The notes below the pieces were generated by a model. The model had not been told where the DNA came from, did not search any database, and worked only from the letters and a program-made list of their open reading frames with translations. A stretch of DNA of 48,716 nucleotides from a virus. Numbering within the stretch: position 1 is the first letter of the stretch; every line of letters begins with the position of its first letter. Shown here one piece after another: positions 44,693 through 48,716 of this stretch. Where the stretch lies: IMG/VR virus record IMGVR_UViG_3300043466_002526, positions 1 to 48,716 of that record; one strand, written 5' to 3'. The translations under genes were made by a program, and so were the position numbers.

Positions 44693-44776
44693 AATACTTT
44701 TTATTTATAAATATTAGACAAAATAAAAAACCTCACAAAATACTTGTGAGGTTTCTATGTAAATTAATTTTAATTA

Positions 44777-45358
44777 TTAGTTATATACTCTTATTTCAAT
44801 TGTAGTGTTTGTTAAACCACTATCAGTACTAGAAAGTCCAGTAAGGGATACAAAAGATGTCAAAATTGAAACTACATTAGCATCTTCTGTGTTTATAGAA
44901 TATAATAATTCAGAATTACCATTATTACCATTTTGAATAAAAGAGGTTGTTTTATTAGTAGTAAATAATCCATTAGAATTAGTACGATAAACCCCAACCC
45001 CATTATAAGTAAACCAAACATTCCCAATAGTATTCTCTAGCACTGTTACTACTGGAGCTCCTAGATCAAATTCTAAACTTCCTGTTCCCCAATTATTAGG
45101 AGTAGGTCCTGTTGCTACAAAGTATGTATCCCCATCATTGTTAGGTGCTCCTACATTAGTAAAATCACCTCCACTATCTATAATTCTATAAGTTCTTCCA
45201 ACAACTAGTGAACCTGAAGTTTGTCCTTGACTATCACCTCCACCACTCTGTGTTAATAAAGCTGTATAAACTTTATAAGAAGGTGGCGCACTAGGTGTAA
45301 TTTCAGTTCCATTAAGAACAATTTCAGATGCGGTTAATTTATCTACTTTTAGTGGCAT
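44777..45358 (-). CDS. Fibre-like virion protein (193 aa)
   Basis: 193 residues, Gly/Thr/Ser/Asn-rich and beta-rich: SLVVGRTYRIIDSGGDFTNV, GDTYFVATGPTPNNWGTGSL, GNVWFTYNGVGVYRTNSNGL. These motifs are typical of phage tail-fibre or host-recognition modules. Composition differs from the Lys/Glu/Ile-rich neighbours, which suggests module exchange. GTAAATATTTATTATT precedes the start. Confidence 0.6.
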   Translation of the reverse strand: MPLKVDKLTASEIVLNGTEITPSAPPSYKVYTALLTQSGGGDSQGQTSGSLVVGRTYRIIDSGGDFTNVGAPNNDGDTYFVATGPTPNNWGTGSLEFDLGAPVVTVLENTIGNVWFTYNGVGVYRTNSNGLFTTNKTTSFIQNGNNGNSELLYSINTEDANVVSILTSFVSLTGLSSTDSGLTNTTIEIRVYN

Positions 45359-45523
45359 AATTTGTTTTTTTTAATTGTTTATTTAATAATAAATATTTAC
45401 AAATTCCGATTTGTTCGTATAATTTTAAACCTTTCAAAAAACGCGGCCAATCGGAACCAAGATAAAATCACGGACGAAGTCCGGGTTCGGTTTATACCCC
45501 CATTAAGAAAGGAAGAATTATAT
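45359..45523. other. Spacer with GC-rich hairpin
   Basis: CGGAC-GAA-GTCCG at ~45472-45484 within an otherwise featureless spacer; a short frame here overlaps the 45524 gene and is not supported. Confidence 0.35.
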
Positions 45524-45898
45524 TTATAATGATTTTTTTCTTTCCCAGTTAAGATGCAACCGGTCTTTATACCTTTTTTCAAGAAATGGTTTTAATTCCC
45601 AATACATATCCATAACCTTATCTCGGCTGGTCTCATCCCAAAGATGTTCATCATAGTCCTCATCATAATATGTATCAATTTCATCACCCTTTTTTTCGGA
45701 TACAAAATCATGCAAAAGATTGCCAATAATACAATCAGAAAAATCTTCAAATTTATTTACGGGAGGCGTTGCTATAATAAAACGACTTACATTCTCATCA
45801 AACCATTCCAAATCTTCCATTGTAACCCTTCGTTTAAGAAATGAGGGAAGATCCAAAAATAATCTTTCATATTGTGATTCCGTTATAAGGATTTTCAT
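45524..45898 (-). CDS. LPSFLKRR-family protein with leader (124 aa)
   Basis: Leader MKILITESQYERLFLD (L-I-T-E at residues 4-7), then LPSFLKRRVTMEDLEWFDEN, an acidic Tyr/Asp-rich segment (DTYYDEDYDEHLWDE) and YWELKPFLEKRYKDRLHLNW. Paralogue of 43726. Unknown function. Confidence 0.6.
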   Translation of the reverse strand: MKILITESQYERLFLDLPSFLKRRVTMEDLEWFDENVSRFIIATPPVNKFEDFSDCIIGNLLHDFVSEKKGDEIDTYYDEDYDEHLWDETSRDKVMDMYWELKPFLEKRYKDRLHLNWERKKSL

Positions 45899-45909
45899 AA
45901 TAAATGTTA

Positions 45910-46926
45910 TTAATGATGACCACCGGCCACGGCGGCGGCCAAAGCATGGCCCGCTTGATGGGTGGTGTAATGTGTTCCAGCATGTTGAGCCGTGTGTTGA
46001 GCCGTATGTTTTGTCTTACTTAAAGAAGATACCAATTTACCTTCTTGCACAACAAACGCATTCTCAATTTTGGTCAATATGGATGAAACCGAAGTTGATA
46101 ATTGATTACTCAATTTAATTAGACCTTTATAAATGGCGGTATTTTTTAAATTTTTCCCAAAATAACTTATTAATTTTTTAATATGTTCGGCAATTTTGGG
46201 GACAAATGATTTAATTGCTTTTACCAATTTTAGGACATATTTAAAAACTTTTGGGGTGTTCTTACTAATTGCCCTTGCAAAAACCTCAATAGATTGATTT
46301 GCAAATTTAGCAACGGGTGATAATGCCTTTTTAACAAACTTACCACCAGGACCGGTTGTTACAACCGCACATAGATCAACAATGATATTAAACCAATCCC
46401 ATTTATTTTTATTTACACCCAACATAACATCATAAACCGTTAATAAGGACCACGCCCCAACATTAATAAATTGACCAATACCAGGAAGTACTTCAAGTAT
46501 TAATTGAACCACAAATCCGGTTCCACTTGTTAAGAACTCCCTTAAACCTTCCATAAATTGATCAAATGTAATTGATGTTAGTTTTTTTAAAGGTTCGCTC
46601 CAGCCTTTTACTACTTCACCTGATTGTTTTGCACTTAATCCTTGTGCCCAACCACCCATACTTTGTTCTGTAATATATGAATCATCATATTTGAATGGTG
46701 TTTTAAATGTCCCCCTTGTTTTAAACTTACCAACAAATTCTTTGAAGAGTTCAAAATCCAAACCCATTTCTTTAACCTTATCTATTATTTCTTGTCTTTC
46801 GGCTCGTTCGGTTGAAACCACAAACTCAATTGCCAATGACCTTTCATTAACATCTTCACTTTCGTTAATAACTCGTTTAACAATACGAACTAAATCTGAT
46901 TCTGTAAGTCTAATAATCTTTTTCAT
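45910..46926 (-). CDS. Leader protein with hydrophobic core, paralogue of 5155 (338 aa)
   Basis: Leader MKKIIRLTESDLVRIVKRVI, then NE (cut after Glu22). Residues ~100-200 carry FMEGLREFLTSGTGFVVQLI and LPGIGQFINVGAWSLLTVYD hydrophobic segments, matching the 5155 protein. Basic amphipathic helices follow and a His/Ala/Thr-rich C-terminus (HTAQHTAQHAG...AGGHH). I infer a packaged, membrane-active protein. GATATATTTATTATTATG gives motif and start. Confidence 0.72.
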   Translation of the reverse strand: MKKIIRLTESDLVRIVKRVINESEDVNERSLAIEFVVSTERAERQEIIDKVKEMGLDFELFKEFVGKFKTRGTFKTPFKYDDSYITEQSMGGWAQGLSAKQSGEVVKGWSEPLKKLTSITFDQFMEGLREFLTSGTGFVVQLILEVLPGIGQFINVGAWSLLTVYDVMLGVNKNKWDWFNIIVDLCAVVTTGPGGKFVKKALSPVAKFANQSIEVFARAISKNTPKVFKYVLKLVKAIKSFVPKIAEHIKKLISYFGKNLKNTAIYKGLIKLSNQLSTSVSSILTKIENAFVVQEGKLVSSLSKTKHTAQHTAQHAGTHYTTHQAGHALAAAVAGGHH

Positions 46927-47000
46927 AATAATAAATATATCATAAAATAAAAAACCCCACTCTTATTTGGAATGGGGGTTATAATACATTAAGAATAAAA

Positions 47001-47378
47001 TTATTCGGTAAAATCAATACCCAACAAAGGATTCCAATTTTCTATAATATATTCCAAAACCTCATCATATTCCTCTTCATCAATTTCTTCCTCATAATGT
47101 TCACCGTCAACATAAACAACATCATTATCAATATCTTCAGGATAAAGACGAATAAAGTTTTCCATAAAGTAATCCGAATCACAACCAATTATTTTGTAAA
47201 CCTCAATATAATCTTGATACACATTAACATATTCAGGATCAACTAAGTTATTCTTGGTAAGTAATGACATTAATTTTCGAACATTTTCATCCGGTGGTGA
47301 AGTCAATCTATTTTCTTTAATCACTCGTTTAACAATACGAGCTAGATCTGATTCTGTTAGTCTAATTATTTTTTTCAT
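47001..47378 (-). CDS. Leader protein, acidic (125 aa)
   Basis: Leader MKKIIRLTESDLARIVKRVI, then KE (cut after Glu22). The ~100-residue mature protein is acidic and mixed alpha/beta (VNVYQDYIEVYKIIGCDSDY; EHYEEEIDEEEYDEVLEYII). No known domain. GGTATTTATTATTATG gives motif and start. Confidence 0.7.
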   Translation of the reverse strand: MKKIIRLTESDLARIVKRVIKENRLTSPPDENVRKLMSLLTKNNLVDPEYVNVYQDYIEVYKIIGCDSDYFMENFIRLYPEDIDNDVVYVDGEHYEEEIDEEEYDEVLEYIIENWNPLLGIDFTE

Positions 47379-47380
47379 AA

Positions 47381-47675
47381 TAATAAATACCTTGATTTTC
47401 TCAAAATTTTTCCAAAAATATTTTTTTAGAATTTGGGTTTTATTTTAGAAGGGGGTCGTGTTTTGTGGGGAATCATTTTATAACCCCGGAAATTGGGGAA
47501 ATTTTACCCAGAAATTTTTTTACGAATACTTCATTTTTGGGATTGAGCCCCCTATTTCCCTGTCAAAATGTCATATATGGGGGGGATACGGGAGGGGGGA
47601 GGGGGTAATAATGTCAGACCCCCATATGGGAGGGGGGTATATATACCATAAGCCCCCACTCGGTCAAATTGTCAG
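47381..47675. other. Gene-free G-rich region
   Basis: About 295 nt with no supported gene. The plus strand is unusually G-rich for this genome, with the quadruplex-like tract at 47579 and a CCCCCATATGGGAGGGGGG-type dyad at ~47619-47637. Confidence 0.5.
47579..47605 (+). other. G-quadruplex-forming tract
   Basis: Four runs of 7, 3, 6 and 5 G separated by loops of 4, 1 and 1 nt on the plus strand. Confidence 0.6.
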
Positions 47676-48401
47676 TTATAATTTATCAACATCAACCTGT
47701 GGATAAAAATAATTAATCTCAAGATTGATTGGTTCTTTTTCATCTCTCCAGTTAATAAATAATCTTGGGTTCTCGGTCGCAGTTCTTACAAAGTATCCAT
47801 CTGACCTTCCTTCAAACTTTGTGATTATCATACTGGAGGGAATCATTTTATAATACTCATTCATTAGATCATTTATCCTATCATTAAGTTTTATAACCTC
47901 ATCTCTATATTTTATATCAACATATCTCATTAGATACATTCCTCGTTCTTCAAGTAGGTCCAACATATGATCCTTCAAATATTCTTTTGGGGGTCTTGTG
48001 TTTGTTAGTTTATAGAACTTATTTAGATCAACATCAACATCAACATAAATTGATGTTCCATAACCATCCTCATATTGGGGATTCAATGATATTATAAATG
48101 GATAATGTTTTTTAATCATCTTTGATAGAATATCAAATCCTTTTTGTTTTTCATTGATTGATTCATTCATTGGTTGGTCATTCGTTTCTTCAATGTCCAT
48201 TTCCCCAATGATTTTTGTATTGTCATCCAGGGATTCCTTCCACTGATTATATTCTTCTTCGTTATTAAATTCCATTAACTTTGATTCGTAGTATTCCCCC
48301 TTGTCGTCAGTTATGTGTAGGGCAATTCCCTTTGTTATTGGTTTATCTTCTTCCAATAATAATTTGGTTAATTGTTCTTCCGTTATAATATACTTTTTCA
48401 T
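47676..48401 (-). CDS. Leader protein (241 aa)
   Basis: Leader MKKYIITEEQLTKLLLEEDK with L-L-E-E. The mature part has an acidic N-terminal half (EEYNQWKESLDDNTKIIGEM) with a second M-N-E/I-N-E site near residue 80, and a beta-rich C-terminal half (YGTSIYVDVDVDLNKFYKLT). No known domain. The gene lies 3 nt behind the next gene upstream, in an operon. Confidence 0.65.
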   Translation of the reverse strand: MKKYIITEEQLTKLLLEEDKPITKGIALHITDDKGEYYESKLMEFNNEEEYNQWKESLDDNTKIIGEMDIEETNDQPMNESINEKQKGFDILSKMIKKHYPFIISLNPQYEDGYGTSIYVDVDVDLNKFYKLTNTRPPKEYLKDHMLDLLEERGMYLMRYVDIKYRDEVIKLNDRINDLMNEYYKMIPSSMIITKFEGRSDGYFVRTATENPRLFINWRDEKEPINLEINYFYPQVDVDKL

Positions 48402-48404
48402 AAA

Positions 48405-48716
48405 TTAAATTACTTCAAACCAATCTTCATATATCTCACCATCTGTTTCATCCTTATCAGTTATCTCCCAATCCCAGGGATCAATCTCATTGTGTTGTCT
48501 TAACTCTTCAAGATAGATTGAATTAAAATCATCATCAAGATATGTATCAACTTGACCTGATCTTGTGCATCGTACCCGAACCTTTTCATCCGTTACATAA
48601 TCACAGTCCTTATACTCACGAGTTGGTCTATTAAGTTCCTTATCTTCCACATAATAAAAAGGATTATTCTTTAAAAGAAAATAAAGGTATTCAATATCCA
48701 ATCTTTCAAACTCCCA
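48405..48716 (-). CDS. Acidic protein, 5' end possibly outside window
   Basis: The frame is open to the window edge (…WEFERLDIEYLYFLLKNN…), so the start may lie beyond it; a TTG at 48701 is the only internal early candidate. At least 98 residues, acidic, with CDYVTDEKVRVRCTRSG near the middle and DETDGEIYEDWFEVI at the end. Operon partner of the 47676 leader gene. Unknown function. Confidence 0.55.
   Translation of the reverse strand, partial: WEFERLDIEYLYFLLKNNPFYYVEDKELNRPTREYKDCDYVTDEKVRVRCTRSGQVDTYLDDDFNSIYLEELRQHNEIDPWDWEITDKDETDGEIYEDWFEVI

Noticed and set aside
45397-45582. 61-codon minus-strand frame
   Set aside because: Overlaps the leader-family gene at 45524 and a GC-rich hairpin; no promoter motif and no protein-like conservation signal visible.
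47458-47706. 82-codon plus-strand frame in the G-rich region
   Set aside because: Gly-rich translation is a by-product of G runs; no start context.

Overview
The window is a dense, AT-rich segment of what looks like a large tailed-phage genome infecting a member of the Bacteroidota. Three things point to the host. At least ten promoters match the Bacteroidota sigma-A pattern (TTTG or TTG, 19-21 nt, TAnnTTTG). Five leader elements resemble the boxA of Bacteroidota rRNA operons (GTTCTTTGA followed by ATATTGG). Starts lie behind AT-rich leaders rather than Shine-Dalgarno sites. A tmRNA, about 25 recognisable tRNAs, lysis-type genes, free-standing homing endonucleases and many small lineage-specific proteins indicate a phage. 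There is no rRNA and no CRISPR array.

Layout. 1-4.6 kb: the 3' part of a ClpC-type unfoldase gene, an M20-like peptidase, an acidic protein, a phage tmRNA and a rhomboid protease. 4.6-10.4 kb: proteins with a conserved N-terminal leader, a ~960-nt non-coding RNA with its own promoter and terminator, an M15 peptidase and small membrane proteins that could form a lysis module. 10.4-28 kb: a very long tRNA array, almost all on the minus strand, covering nearly every amino acid. Many short RNAs closed by perfect terminal helices are interspersed, along with odd tRNA-like RNAs sharing the acceptor stem AGTCAGG/CCTGACT. The array is broken up by an IS605-type element (tnpB/tnpA), six free-standing homing-endonuclease-like genes, a YqeY-domain gene and a YkuK-like RNase H-fold gene. 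28-48.7 kb: mostly minus-strand genes for small to medium proteins, many with the leader, plus an FKBP-type isomerase, zincin-type metalloprotease-like proteins, a fibre-like protein and holin-like membrane proteins.

How it may work together. Two promoter classes are visible. Host-type TAnnTTTG promoters drive the stable RNAs (tRNAs, tmRNA, large ncRNA) and a few housekeeping-like genes. A second motif, ATATTTAT, lies just upstream of more than 30 start codons, including nearly all leader proteins and the homing endonucleases. I infer this to be a phage-specific, probably late, promoter.

The leader (for example RLTESDLxRIVKRVI, EEExSRILGMH or ITESQYxRL) usually ends in [L/I/V]-x-E. That resembles the T4 prohead-protease (gp21) cleavage consensus that follows the T4 capsid-targeting sequence. 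The most interesting hypothesis for this window is therefore a battery of some twenty different proteins packaged into the capsid, trimmed by a prohead protease and delivered with the DNA. The second is an undescribed set of structured RNAs embedded in a boxA-equipped tRNA array. Both are inferences from sequence alone.
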